This document shows, one piece after another, positions 1 through 12,654 of a stretch of 64,000 bases of DNA. Origin of the DNA: Owenia fusiformis (lineage: Eukaryota > Annelida > Polychaeta > Sabellida > Oweniidae); assembly GCA_903813345.2 (NCBI GenBank), contig CAIIXF020000005.1:14699375-14763374 (forward strand), read 5' to 3'. Position numbers and translations under genes: made by a program. The first letter of the stretch is position 1, and every line of letters begins with the position of its first letter. Under the pieces are notes generated by a model. It saw only the letters and a list, made by a program, of their open reading frames with translations, searched no databases and was not told the origin of the DNA.

Positions 1-45
1 ATCAGTGAAGACTTGTCATAAGCACAGTCATCCATTTGTAATTAT

Positions 46-163
46 GCACCTACTTGAAAATGAGAAAAATCATGAAAAATGGGCTTATTTTGACCAATTT
101 TGGTCTGAATTGTGAAAATAAGAATTTTGCACCCACTTGAGAAAAAACTCTAGGGAGAACACT
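46..163 (+). repeat. Dispersed repeat, family A, copy 1
   Basis: This stretch reads GCACCTACTTGAAAATGAG, then AATCATGAAAAATGGGC, then CACCCACTTGAGAAAAAAC and GGGAGAACAC. The same order of blocks is found reversed at about 7018-7203 and partly at 5081-5262. Three diverged copies in 7 kb show a dispersed repeat. No target duplication is visible and the class is unknown. Confidence 0.5.
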
Positions 164-1732
164 GCTATTCAAGCTATTTCTCCAAAAGGAGGAGAAGGTC
201 TTATGTTTTCAGGTTATAGGGTGTATACCGTACATGACAAATCCTGGTAAACAAGACAGTGAACAAGATACCAAAATGTCTAACAAGGAGCAAATTGATG
301 TTTTTGATTGGTAATCTTAGTTGTTGTCGGTTGCTAAGGGATCTGTTGCTAAGGAACCACATCTTCATCTTTGATTCTGATCAATAAAATTTCATCATGA
401 ACATACAAGATTTCTCGACATAATCAAGACACTTCTGCCATTCAGGCTATTATATTATCAAAAGTAATACCACTTGATTTGATTTCAATATCACATAACA
501 GATGTGAACTGTAAGATATCCCATCATTCTTTCTTTCCTTAATGGCATCTGATTGGTCAATTGAGGACACATGTCTAATTCTGATTATTCTGATTGGGGA
601 ATCCTTTGATGGGGTTTAACTATTTAGACCTATTTATCTCTATATCAGTTCATTTCATTTATATTATGGCATTTTGATTTTACAGTGTTTATAATTCAAT
701 TTTTACTTGTCAGACAAAAACCAGGAAGTAAATATCTGAAAGAAATCAGAGGAAGCCTAATGCATCTGTATCATGTAGCATACCAGGCCCATAGCCAGGG
801 GGTTCGATGGGTTCGACTGAACTCATGGTTAAATTTTTCATTGAAAGGTTTCTATATATTGAGCCTCCGAATGTAGAACTAATTAGTGATTCAGGCAATG
901 TAATTCAGGACACTAAATTAGATTAACTAAATACATTTTACGGAATTGACTGGAATTTTCATTCCAGGTTACTGTCAGAAACACTTTTTGGAGATATCAA
1001 CAAACATTTATATATCCTACTAACTGAAAATTAGCTGTAAATGCTCAGTGCTGGCAGATCCAGGGGAGGAGGCAGACCCCATGGGATGGGCCCAGAAAAA
1101 GGTTTTGGGGCCAAACATTTTGTAGGGCCTCAATTAGTAGGCCTTTTTAGACATTACTTGGCCTTTTGGGCCAATTTCTGGTGTTAGGAGCCCAAAACTT
1201 TTATCCATGCTTATTTTATTCTGACTTGAAATGCCCCCCCCCCCCTCCCCCCCCCCTGTTAGATCACCCGTCTCACAAATATCTAAACTATTGTGAGCAC
1301 TAAAAGATTTTTGTTTTTTGGTCAAAATATGCAGTAGGTATGTTTAAAGACAGGTAAGAATATGGGCATGCAAATTAAGTACATACAGAGCTACCTTGTT
1401 ACGACATCCTGTCACACAATATCAGTACTAGAAGTACAGACAGTCATGTATAAATGTAATGGGAAATTAAGAGAAACTAGTATTGATCTATCAGTTGAAA
1501 ACACTTTTCCAAATCAAAAAAATAATTATCTAACATGAATTAAGGAATCAATGTTAAGACTTGGTTCATTATCTGGTAATTTCTAGGATATTGATTACAC
1601 AGTATATGGCATATATACGTATGTATAGGTACAGGTAGCTTTTTTGGAAGGGGAGCTCCAAAATTTCTAGGGAGGGTAGAGCGAGAAATTACTTCATCTT
1701 AAATTTTCTGCCTTATAATTACAAAGGACGAT
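164..1732. other. Non-coding stretch left of the first MITE
   Basis: No exon with a protein match was found. At 784-822 there is a fragment of the CAGGCCCGTAGCCAGG-type MITE that is complete at 25734-25942. At about 1060-1260 a G-rich and a C-rich block face each other and look like a decayed inverted-repeat element. The rest is AT-rich unique-looking sequence. Confidence 0.4.
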
Positions 1733-2116
1733 TCTCGGTTTGGAGAACAGTCTCCTGGGCTAATAATTTTTTTCATGAAAAATATAGAAATATTGCCCAA
1801 ATTAAACTATGAATATTCAAAAGAGGACATTTAAATCTACAAGATGTAAAAATAACAAATTGGTCTGAAGCAGGGATAATGCTCAATTAGACCGATTCAA
1901 TAAAATACGAGTCTCGATTTGGGGAAAGAAGTTCATCAGTGTACTGCGCTAATATTTTTTTGCGAAAAATCTAGAAATATTACCCAAATTAAATTATGAC
2001 TATTCAAAAGAAGACATTTAAATCTATATTATGTAAAAAAGTCAATTTTGTCCGAAGCAGGGATAATGGTCATTTAGATTGATGATCTTCATTCTCCAAA
2101 CCGAGAATCGTCCTTT
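1733..2116. mobile_element. MITE with 25-bp terminal inverted repeats and a dimeric core
   Basis: The element begins with AAAGGACGATTCTCGGTTTG (1733 onward) and ends with its exact complement (2092-2116), giving 25-bp perfect terminal inverted repeats. The interior consists of two similar halves of about 169 bp. The second starts near 1907, and both contain AATATTnCCCAAATTAAA and GAAGCAGGGATAATG. There is no coding capacity. This is a non-autonomous element whose autonomous partner is unknown. Confidence 0.75.
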
Positions 2117-2659
2117 TCCTAAAGCTGGACTGATTTTTTGAATTCAGCCATATCACATCATGATAAACCATGACATCTCATTTCTTCTCAGCCCGGAGAA
2201 ACAGAAAGATGCTATGAGTATCAGAACGCCATATCAGGTCATTTTTCATACCTCGAGGTCTCGAATTCAAATTCAATGGTGCCAACACGTCATTAAGCAT
2301 TCAAAGCATGTGCTCATTCTCTTAACACAATCAACCAGGCCAAAGATATTGAGCCTATAAAATTGATCTCTATTGATTTCTACATACTCGTGCCTGATTT
2401 TACACTCTCCTCTCAGAAATTCATCACTTGTTTCTGTGATTTATCAAGCACACAAACAAATTGTTTGTGAAGGGATGAAATATGGTTCTGTCAAATAGAA
2501 CATTTAGGCATAAAATTATTCCAAGTATGCACTCTGTCAAACTGCTTTCCAGATTCTAAATTCAGCTTTTATAAAACTGGACTACATTCAACTGAACCAC
2601 ATGGGCTTCCAGTATTTTTTGAAACAAGAGACAATATGATAAATACAGTACATGTATCG

Positions 2660-2770
2660 TAGGCGTAACCAGGGGGTGCACCCCCCCAAATAACAAATCT
2701 TGCCTTGCCTATGCCACGATCACATCGCACACCCCTGACTGAAAACTGAAAAATTTTGCCTATGCCCCTG
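2660..2770. mobile_element. MITE remnant, TAGCCAGG/poly-G family
   Basis: The left end TAGGCGTAACCAGGGGGTGC and the right end CCTATGCCCCTG are imperfect inverted repeats around a short core. The core includes GTGCACCCCCCC and a GCACACCCCTGACTGAAAAC block that is also seen, inverted, in the element at 4313-4602. It is a short decayed copy of that family. Confidence 0.5.
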
Positions 2771-3111
2771 TGTATATCATACTTGAAAAGCAAAATGACC
2801 AATTATCCAACATGCCTCAAAGTCACATCTAACAAGATCTTGATATTAGTCTACTTTTTCACCCAGTGCAAGAGATCAACTTAATAAATGGAGACGACAA
2901 TATAAGTAACATTTTGCAGATAGAAAAACTCATTACCTCATTGGTTACCTAATAGATCAGAGGCTTGTTCTATTAATCTCCTGTCCATGGTATGGGCCAT
3001 TACATATGTGAGGGGTGTATAGGGGGGGGGGTATATCAAATATTACAGACAGCTACAGAGATTACCACCTAGATCAGTAGGCTTGTTCTCTTAATCTGAA
3101 TAATTACCTGG

Positions 3112-3340
3112 GGCATTCTCAATGTTAACTTCCTGCCCATGGTATAGGGCATTCTCAAATGTTAACTTCCTGCCCATGGTATAGGGCATTCTCAAATGTT
3201 AACTTCCTGCCCATGGTATGGGGCATTCTCAAATGTTAACTTCCTGCCCATGGTATGGGGCATTCTCAAATGTTAACTTCCTGCCCATGGTATAGGGCAT
3301 TCTCAAATGTTAACTTCCTGCCCATGGTATGGGGCATTAC
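3112..3340. repeat. 37-bp minisatellite, about 6 copies
   Basis: The unit is CATTCTCAAATGTTAACTTC plus CTGCCCATGGTATAGGG. Copies are nearly identical and differ mainly at TATAGGG versus TATGGGG. A shorter related motif (CCTGTCCATGGTATGGGCCA) occurs at about 2980-3001. The array is non-coding and its homogeneity suggests recent expansion. Confidence 0.9.
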
Positions 3341-4312
3341 ATATGAGAGGGGTATATCAAATGCTAGAGAGATTAATGAAACACATGGCCAGTTTATGAA
3401 GCAGGCAATTTGCTAATTAATGTTAATAATGTATTGGGTTTCCCATCAATGCTTTAATCATGTAGATTGCCTGCAACTTGCACTCTAAGTATCGGGGTTA
3501 ATATGTCCTCTTTTACCCTTTTCAAACCTGTTATAAATCATCTAAAGAAGAATCAGAGCAAGTCATCAACATTTCCAAAAAGCGCTTCAATTTTGCAATA
3601 TCTTGGACTCATTCCTTGACTGTATTTGTAGTTACATGTTCATTTTTCTATAAATGTGGTTGTCTTCCATTTTGATTATTCATATAATTTTGTTCTTGAA
3701 TCTTAAGTTTTCAACCAGACCATTTGATATAAGAAGTCACATATTTTTGGGAGACAAATTTTTTTTAAATGGAGTATATTGGTAAGTCAATATCTCTGTT
3801 TCAGCTTTTAAATTATTTATATTCTGCCAGTTTTATTGAGGCGGGCATTGCTCCGAAGACATAATATAGTCATTTCAAGATATAATGTCATATGGATAAT
3901 AACATACCTCTGGTTAGTACATTTAACAGCAAACTGAAAATTTATCAATTGTGGTCAGAGTCTAGTTCTAGTACAGTGGATGACAATCTCAGGGTAGATT
4001 TCCTTCACTGTTATCAGCTGACTTTCAGAATTAATATACATTCAATCAGTAAATTAAAATCCTGACATATACAATACAATACCCCTGCAGTAGAGATTTA
4101 TTTCAATGAAAATCATACTGAGCCTCAAAACATTTCATTGGAAAGAACTAGGATAGGAAATTCCATGATCAAGAATGTTCAAAACAAACACTTAAGTTGA
4201 TCTAAGGCAAATTACAGTTGTAATACTGATAGGAGTAAAATTGTGAAGTACTTTCTTGAATTTTCTAACATGAAATATCTCTTTTATATGAGCCAGAAAT
4301 TATGATAATATT
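3341..4312. other. Unremarkable AT-rich non-coding stretch
   Basis: No exon, RNA gene or inverted-repeat element was recognised here on either strand. Confidence 0.4.
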
Positions 4313-4602
4313 CAGGGGCATAGCCAGCTTTCAGTCAGGGGGGTGCAATCGCCAAAATTTTTTCGTTTTTAGTCAGGGGGGTGTGATTGTAGCAATAGCA
4401 ACCCAAAAAAAGATGAAGATTTGTTTTGAATTTTACAAAAATTCATGTAACTTCATTCAAAATTAAGCAAGAAGCTTCAAATAAAAAGCATTTTAAAGCT
4501 CTTCGCTTCCTTTTCTTCCTGTATCTGTTAAATGCTAATATTTTCATTAGTTATGGGGGGGGGTGCGATCGCACCATCGCACCCCCTCCTGGCTACGCCT
4601 AT
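4313..4602. mobile_element. MITE, CAGGGGCATAGCCAG family
   Basis: Left end CAGGGGCATAGCCAG faces right end CCTGGCTACGCCTATG. Inside each end a poly-G/C block follows (GGGGGGTGCAATCGCC on the left, GCACCATCGCACCCCCTCC on the right). The ends are inverted repeats with about 230 bp of AT-rich core. It encodes nothing. Related ends recur at 2660-2770, 25734-25942 and, weakly, at 53.0-53.2 kb. Confidence 0.65.
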
Positions 4603-5080
4603 GATATTCCATTTTAAGGTGTTCTAAATTAAAGATATCCAATGATTTAAAGGTGACTTATGAGCATTAACATCTCAATTATGTTGACATAACATATTTT
4701 CTAAAAGTGCGAAGCTATCTAAATTCTCCACTTTACTGGGTTAAAAAATATTTTCAGCAGATCTCAGGTTATGTATAGCAGTAAATTGCTTGCTGGATAT
4801 TAGTACAGATGTAGCACTGCACCTAATGAGCCATATGACCTTCGAAATATTGATGTATGCTTCCTGCCTGCTTAGAATATAAATAAACATGTTATTCATA
4901 TTATTTACTATTTTCTGTATCACAAGAAGACATTTCTGCTAATGTCACTCACTAGTTTTATAAATGCTTTAAATATTAAATGGCAAAACTATTTTTTGTG
5001 ATTACTAAAAGCAAATGGTCAATCACTCGAAGTTTTGAAAGCTGGCTTCCACCTACGTACCTACCACCTGAAAACCTATT

Positions 5081-5262
5081 TGCACCCCCAAACACCTATT
5101 TGCACCCAGTTGAAAATTCATTTGCACCTAGTTGAAACCTATATTCAAATTCAGTTGAAAATGAGAAAAATCATAAGATGTTGGCATACACTGGCAATGC
5201 CTGAAAATGATAATTTCATCCGTACTTCTTGATATGAGGAAAATACCCCGGGGAGGACATGT
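5081..5262 (+). repeat. Dispersed repeat, family A, copy 2 with internal reiteration
   Basis: It contains several spaced copies of TTTGCACC(C/T)(A)GTTGAAA followed by GTTGAAAATGAGAAAAATCA, as in the copy at 46-163. The multiple TTTGCACCC blocks suggest local duplication of the 5' half. Confidence 0.4.
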
Positions 5263-7017
5263 CTCTTATATGACAATATCACAACAAAAACACATATGTC
5301 ACAACTTCAATAGATAAATTACAACAGAATTATTAACTAATTATCAAAATAATTATGACAAGGGATATTTTCATAAAATATATGGGTACTTTATATAATT
5401 ATAGGGGTACTTGGTATGTTTAGTTGCATTCTTTATAACTCACTTTTTTTATTCTTTTAATGTATCAAACAATTTGGTATATTGAAATCAGAATTGGCTA
5501 CACCTTGTCCCTTATGAAAGGCCCATTCTCATACTTTTAGACTACATATTGTCAAAAAGACCTACTTAAAAAATCTTTTTTATAATTTTTGACATGTACA
5601 ATGCATATCAGTTACTTTTTAATTAATAAAAATGTTAAAATTACCTTTATCTTTCATATTCAATCTGTCACATTCAATGGTCACGATGACTCAAAACTTC
5701 CTACATTCATGAAACCTATATCAAGATAAATATTTAGTCCAAATAAAAACTCTGAACTCTAAATAGATTACTGTACTTGTAGTTCTATATTTTTCATCCT
5801 AAAGTTGATATTTTAACATTACCACCATCTGATAACGACTTTTTACTGTTTGAAACTTGAATCAATAACATGGACTTTGGTTTTACATCACTCATACAGC
5901 GCAAAGTGTGTACTCAAGATAACAACCAGCTATATGTTCAAATAATGTTTGGTATAATTTAAAGAGAAATAATACCGATTTATTCAAATTTTTTTTATTC
6001 AAATGTATGAGCATACAGTTTTATTTTAGAATTCATGACTTTTTGGTTGGACTATTTTGGCTAACTCTAATGACTATATAGAGTACTTGTATTTACAGAA
6101 TGGGTATATTTTGAGTTATCGATGCTTGTGATACATTAATATAGGACAATCCATTGTATTTGTACTTGCAAACTTTTCATATTCTAAAATAATCATAGGT
6201 TAGTTATTATTTGTTTTTAATTGATTCCTGCCTTTCAGCCATAATTCTGCTTTATAAGAGTCCTGTCTATCTAAAGTTAGTTCTCTTCCTGAAATAGAAG
6301 AGTTCGTTGACAAATTGAGCCAATCATAATGCTTATGCAGTATGGCCATGATTCACACAACCTTTAGATTCAACCAACTTTAGCGTGAATAATTTACATT
6401 TTGAAATCAGGATGTCACAACTTTTGAAGCCATATAGATAAAAGTTAAATTAGCTTGACTTTTTAATATAAATAATCTTATTAGAAGCCACAATTTAAAA
6501 ATGGCACCATTTTGCAGGTTTACATTGTCAAAACATGATATTTTGATGATAAAATATCTTCAATTACTACCACAGATCTTATAAATGGATATAAGCATAA
6601 TAGTTTAGATGAATAGCAGTTTTAGTTTGACTGAAATAGTTGGCAGATGGACAGACAGACAACCAGGCATTTCCACAGCCCATAAAAAATATGTTGATGG
6701 TTACAATCTGACTTTCTATATCTAACTTCCAATTAGTTCAGTAATTTCTTATAAATTATAAATTTAACTCTATGATTAATTACCAAGCAATTTAATCTAT
6801 CAAACCTTATTAGTTTATAATGCAGACTTATAATTACTTTATCACATTCAGAATTGTTTGAAAGTTACTGATAGACGTCAAATAATTACAGCATGGTAAA
6901 CACTTCATGTTTGGCAAGATATGAACCCTTTCTATCATATGGTCTTATCAACTCTAAGATTGTCTAAATATTCTAGTGTTCAAACCTTTTAGTAAATTTA
7001 CATACAGGTATATCGGT
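5263..7017. other. AT-rich non-coding stretch
   Basis: No exon or recognisable element was found. Open frames here are short and without family resemblance. Confidence 0.4.
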
Positions 7018-7203
7018 GTTCTCCACAGGATTTTTTCTCAATTGGTACAAATTCTCATTTTCAACATTCAGAATGAAATTGGTAAAAAATGCCAATATTT
7101 CATGATTTTTATTATTTTTAAGTTGGTGCAAATGGATTTACAGGAAGGTACAAGCAAATTTTCAAAATCTCAGGTGGGTGCTGCACCCACTTGCTTTAAT
7201 GCT
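7018..7203 (-). repeat. Dispersed repeat, family A, copy 3 (reverse)
   Basis: The reverse complement matches 46-163 block by block: CAAGTGGGTGC, then ATTTGCACCAACTT, AAAATCATGAAATATTGGC, GAATGTTGAAAATGAGAATT and TGTGGAGAACACC. An open frame of about 100 codons across it is therefore repeat-derived and not taken as a gene. Confidence 0.55.
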
Positions 7204-9189
7204 GCGGAGATCACTGTATACCTTGAAAAGAATGATCTATTAGAAAGAATTTTAGCTCAAAGATACTCATTTGTATGAATAAAAGATAAAAAATCATAAA
7301 AAACACTTATATGGTATGTACTTATATTATATTGTAACAGTATGGATTAATTCTTTGATTTTGGATTATCTGATCGAATTCGATTTATAAAAATTAGTAT
7401 GATGAAGTTTAAAATCTGGATAAGATATCAACAGAAATATATAGTTGCAATAACTGCCTGACTCTGCATGTGTTCATCCGTGTACAAAATGTTTGTACAC
7501 ATTGGATAGCTTGTGGTTTGGCTAACTTTAGGAATTCAAGAGAAGGCCGATGGGGTAACAAATGTGTATCTTGTATTATAATTAACTCCTAAAATCTAAA
7601 AATAAAACTAATTATTTGAAATATACAAATATTGTACCTGTATATCTAAAATATGACTGTATTTTTCCATATAATATTGCACCATGGTCCCTTATTTTTC
7701 TTAGGTTTGATTCTCAAAAAATGATTCAGACTGAACTCAAGTTTCTTATCCCTGCGCAGGTTTTGGGGGGAAATTGTAACTTTTTGTGGTGCCAACAAAA
7801 GGACCTCTAAGTGCATTGGACCGGGTTTATAACATAATCATCCATGATAATGAAAGCCAGCGTGCACACGATACACTCGATGAGCTCAAAACCGTGGCTA
7901 GAGTTCATTATATCAAATAAGTATAAATAACCCAGAAAAAAGGTTTTTACCCTCTTCTCCTGGTTCTTCAACTCAAGATGAATAAAAAAATGTTACCTCG
8001 GCCTTGCTGATTCCCCATTTCCTCAGTGCTGTCCAACAGTTTGATGCGTTATGTATAATCCATTTTGATAATCATACTTCTATGTAGTTCAAGGTGCTTT
8101 TCTATATGCGTTATACTCCTGATAAACGTACGAAATCTGAATAAAAAGTAAAGAAATATTTGTTGACTTTGTAACCGGAAGTATAATGCAACTGTGATGC
8201 TGCTCAAGCTAATAACAAATAACCATTAAGTTTCTACAAAAACTCTAATGCGGGCCATGGGTACCTCAAATATATCTTTCAACACCTAAAAACAATAATT
8301 ATGAAAGACAAAAACCAAAAAGCATAATGTCCATGCGGTTTGGACATTTTAAAATCAGCATTGCTGAAGCGGTATAGGTAAAATTCAGAAAAATTTGTTC
8401 TGTTTTCATCCCGGTTTTCATATCCTTTTTTGGCCGTAAATGATTAATGCACACGATTATATATATCAATGAATTTACCACCTTTCCCTTCAAGTTAGTT
8501 ATAGTCATTCAATATACTAAGTATGTTGTTTATTTTACATTTATCTTCTTCCATTTATGCAACTTCATCAAAACTCAAAGTCCAACACTCTAGTATGTAT
8601 ATAATTCAGACTAAATAGGATATAGTCTACCAACACTCATTCAATTTGAATTTCAAATTGTGGAAATGTAATTGAAGCCATGTCAGGCCAAAGTTAGGCT
8701 AAGTTTTTGTTTTGAACCATTGTTTTGTGGAACAGAAATGTAGACAGAGATCAAATGTGCTGTCAGTCAATTAGATAACCAATACTCGATGTTACCTGGA
8801 TTTACCTACATCAGTGTAGAGCTCTATAGTACGTGTATTTATAAGTCTGTCTCTGATCTATAAGATATCAGAAGGCAGCAGTCAGCAGTGACATATGTTA
8901 ACCTGAGGACCATGTACCCCCCCCCCCCCTAGATACATACTACCCCCCCCCTCCTCCCTTAGATGGGCCATGGCGGACTTAAAGATTAAATGGATCAAAA
9001 TGTCTAAAAATGGACCAAAATTTTAAAACTCATTGATTTTGGGATACCCCTACATTGTCCACTTCAGATCTGACACTGACCTTGTGCACACACATTGTAC
9101 CATCTGTGCTATCAGGCCCTGGGCTGCACTGCAATTCAATCATACTTAACTTGTATTATATTGCAAGTGTTTTCCTGTACAGTTTTCTA
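7204..9189. other. Intergenic stretch upstream of the retinol dehydrogenase gene
   Basis: No coding exon was recognised. At 8911-8957 two poly-C tracts flank a TAGATACATACTA spacer. Part of this stretch should contain the promoter or a 5' non-coding exon of the gene that starts at 9506, but no single promoter element stands out. Confidence 0.35.
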
Positions 9190-9427
9190 TTTGGTCATGT
9201 TCTGTCACAATATTCTCATTTACTGTCATGCTTCTCTCATGTACTGTCACTCTACTCTGACGTACTGTCACACAACTTTCATGTACTGTCACACGACTCT
9301 CGTGTACTGTCACACTACTCTCATGTACTGTCACACTACTTTCATGTACTGTCACATGACTCTCATGTACTGTCACACTACTCCTATGTACTGTCACACT
9401 ACTCTCATGTTCTATCACACTGGCACT
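9190..9427. repeat. 21-bp minisatellite upstream of the RDH start
   Basis: About eleven 21-bp units of CTACTCTCATGTACTGTCACA type, increasingly diverged at both ends. Because 21 is a multiple of three, several frames stay open on both strands and give spurious proteins with 7-residue repeats. The array ends about 80 bp before the start codon at 9506, so it lies in or next to the 5' untranslated or promoter region. Confidence 0.85.
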
Positions 9428-9505
9428 CTCATGTATGTCACTCTATCACTTATTCATTACAATATAATTATTGTAGGTATCGCCATCCACACCTGAATCC
9501 CAGGG

Positions 9506-12367
9506 ATGCTAAGTTACATCATTCCTGTAAGTGTCACTGTTGGAGCATCATATATTGGTTACCTATCATACCAGTCCTTCAGCAACATGCCTAAGTGCAC
9601 CAGTAAGGCCAAGCTGGATGGGAAGACAGTCATCATCACTGGGGCAAACACAGGTAGGCCTACATTGTGCATCAAACAATGCTTTTAAACTTGTTTCTCA
9701 TGGTTTGTTTGTTTGCTTGTTTGTTTGTTTGTTTTAATGATGTCATTTTATGCAATTTTTATTTTTTTGGAAACAATTCTTTTACACTGTTGCACACAAA
9801 ATTGGAACATCCATTTAAGATACAGTGCATGCATGTAGTTATTTAGTACATTACGTAACATATTCTCATTGGCTTAAATCCTTGTGTACTGTATTACCGA
9901 TTAGCATTATTATCTGAAAAGGAGTTTTGTATTTTAAAATACATTATTAAAGTGATAACTATTGAACATGTGCATGAACTCGTAACTTTTAAATGTTTTT
10001 TTACAATATTGTTTATGATCAATATCTCTGTGTGTATTCAAAAAGGTATTGGCTTAGCTACTGCCAGAGATATGGCCAGACGAGGGGCACGTGTTATCCT
10101 AGCATGTCGAAGCCTGGAGAGAGCCAACACAGCAGCTCAGGATATCATATCTACAACAGAAAATCAAGATGTCATTGTGAAACAGATCGATTTGACATCA
10201 ATGGAGTCTGTGAGGAACTTCGCTGCAGAGATATATAAAGAGGAGGCCAGGGTGGATATACTTATCAACAATGCAGGGCTTTCTGGTAAGTTACTTTCTT
10301 TATTTGAGTTTTTGTTGAATGTGAGAATATCTTCAATGAAAGTGATTTATTTGTTTTTTTCATTCATCTGTTATTTTTTTAAGTGAATTTTTCTTTTTGT
10401 ATTGGTTTCGAGTCTCAAATGCCTTATTCATGTCTTCAACAGTAATTGATTGCAATTTGCCTATTTATTTGGGATTATATAACACCTAGACACTTAAATA
10501 ATAAGAATATTTTTGTTCTGCTTTGTTTCAGCCTTGCCTCATAAGATGACCTCTGATGGCATAGAGATCACCATGGCAGCAAATCACCATGGGCATTTCC
10601 TCCTTACTAATCTGTTGTTAGGTATGTGTCATGTCATGTGGATCACTTTTCGAGCCTTCAATTTATGATCACCAAAATACAGTGTATTCCATACATATAA
10701 CTTTGGATGAGGGGTGCAAATATATGAAACACCCTGTACTATGTATCTCATCAAGATTTTTGTACTTCACTGTTGCTTAATTTGGAGCTTGTTTCCTCAA
10801 ATATTTTATCTTTGATGATACTATTAAAATAGATAAATGGTCGTAACCAATGTGTATTTGAGGAAATAATCTTCCATTCAACCTTGACTGGACTCAACTC
10901 CCCATCAGTGAATCAACTGTTCAATCACTTATTTCTTCTTTCAGACAAAATCAAGAAATCTGCGCCGAGTCGCATCGTAAACCTCTCTTCCCTCGGTCAT
11001 AAATGGGCAAAACTTGACTGGGACAAAATCAATGGAGAAATGACAGCAGGCACAAAGATGTTGGAGAAACATGAAGGGAATGTCTACTTTGTTAGCAAAC
11101 TTTGTAATATTTTGTTTACCAAAGAACTCAGTGAGAGATTACAAGGGACGGGTGAGTATATCAAACGCTTCAATACAGATGATCACATTTTTTTTATTTA
11201 TTTCAAAATTAACAAATAACAGCAATCCCAAGGTACAACACATTCATTTGAACATCATTTTGAGTATTATTTCACAAATTAGCCATCATAGTGACTGTAT
11301 TTACCTGTATGGTTTCACCACATTTGCTCATTCACCTTTAGAGTTAGGCATTAAGTTATAACAAAAGTACTGTAAAATTTACACAAAGCTAAACATTTTG
11401 AAACCACTGGCCATATCGACCATTGAGGAGAACATTTATTCCCACAAGGCAAATGTGTATAAAGTATGAACAATATCAGGCCAATGGGCAAGTTGCAGGA
11501 TGCATGTTTTTCATGAGATCCACATGTATTATTTTAATTTCCAGGTGTAACATGTAATTCAGTGCACCCAGGAACTGTGAAGACAGAATTGTTCAGAAAC
11601 TCACCGGGTTGGTTGCAGAGTATAGTCTCAGTCGTAGGCGGACTTTTCCTCAAGGTATATTTAAAATTTGACATGGCAATGGTCCAGCATGTTAACACAC
11701 AGGTTGTTCAATAAGTAAAGCTAGTTATATCCTAAAATTTAATTTTTAATATCATTCGATCAGATATCCATGGAAGAAGCATTATGCCCCACTTTGAAAA
11801 TATTGTTGCGATATGTTGACATTTGTCCGTATTGTGGTTGTCATAGTTACTTGAAACATGGTACCTATCATAAACGTCACATGCAATATTCCATACATAA
11901 GCTTATTATATTTATTAGGTATTAGCAATAAATATCTACACGCATCAAGATTTCTTCATTCACTGTGTATGATTTATGGCCTCATGATGAACATTTCTAC
12001 CACTTTGCATATAACTGAATACCACTTTTTGTTTTTGACCTTTGTTTAGTAGCCTATGCTATGCCTGTAAACAGAATTTTATTAAGTTATCACTGTCATC
12101 CTTTTTAAACATTTTTATTATTTTATTTTCCAAATTAGTTAAACTGAATTATATTGTCTACTTCAGAGTCCAGAGCAAGGTGCCCAGACTAGTATTCACT
12201 GTGCAGTCTCTGAAGATATAGAGGGAGTTACTGGTCGCTATTTCTCTAACTGCAGAGTGGATAATGAAAGTGAGGCTGCAAAAAGTACTGAGAGTGCCAA
12301 GAAATTATGGGATATAAGTGCCAAGTTGACAGGACTTAATGAGACCACGGAGGCATCTAAAATATAA
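9506..12367 (+). CDS. RDH13: RDH13-like retinol dehydrogenase (SDR), complete, six exons
   Basis: The coding exons are 9506-9653, 10046-10285, 10532-10621, 10945-11151, 11545-11654 and 12167-12367, all with GT-AG borders and matching phases, giving 331 residues; human RDH13 is the same length. Seen in the protein: an N-terminal hydrophobic anchor (residues about 3-25), cofactor motif TGANTGIG (45-52), NNAG (124-127), a catalytic Ser in VNLSSLG (about 174) and YFVSK (207-211) as the YxxxK pair. This is the short-chain dehydrogenase family, subgroup RDH11-14. The family reduces retinal or oxidises retinol with NADP(H). The N-terminus resembles RDH13, which faces the mitochondrial intermembrane space, but RDH11/12/14 cannot be excluded. 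The start was chosen as the first ATG in frame with the anchor. An upstream acceptor (ATTATTGTAG, ending at 9476) hints at a 5' non-coding exon. Confidence 0.9.
9700..9736. repeat. (TTTG)n microsatellite in RDH intron 1
   Basis: About eight GTTT units, one with a T-to-C change, just inside intron 1. Confidence 0.85.
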
Positions 12368-12648
12368 AACAAGCATAATTGAATGGACCATTTCAATGAT
12401 CTAGCATAACATGGTCATAGCCAGCCATAATATAAGCAGATGATGGGACTTTACTGCCTTGCCAAAATTTTGCCTAAAATGTTATTTACACAGCCATTTT
12501 TTAATATTGAAACTGTAAAAATCAATTTTACTCAATTTTTGCCTCACCTATAAAAATATGCCTCGCCAATTTTAAGACCCTGGCTACACTCTTGATGAGA
12601 ATCACAATTTATCGCCAAATTGATAAAAACAAAATTTCTTGACATTTA

Positions 12649-12654
12649 AATAAA
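12649..12654 (+). terminator. Likely polyadenylation signal of the RDH gene
   Basis: The first AATAAA after the stop codon ending at 12367, which implies a 3' untranslated region of roughly 300 bases. No other transcript is known to compete for it. Confidence 0.5.

Noticed and set aside
6976-7278. 100-codon open frame
   Set aside because: It coincides with a reverse copy of dispersed repeat family A and has no protein-like features.
9055-9594. Overlapping long open frames with 7-residue repeats on both strands
   Set aside because: Produced by the 21-bp minisatellite. Three frames are open at once, with no homology, and the RDH start lies just downstream.
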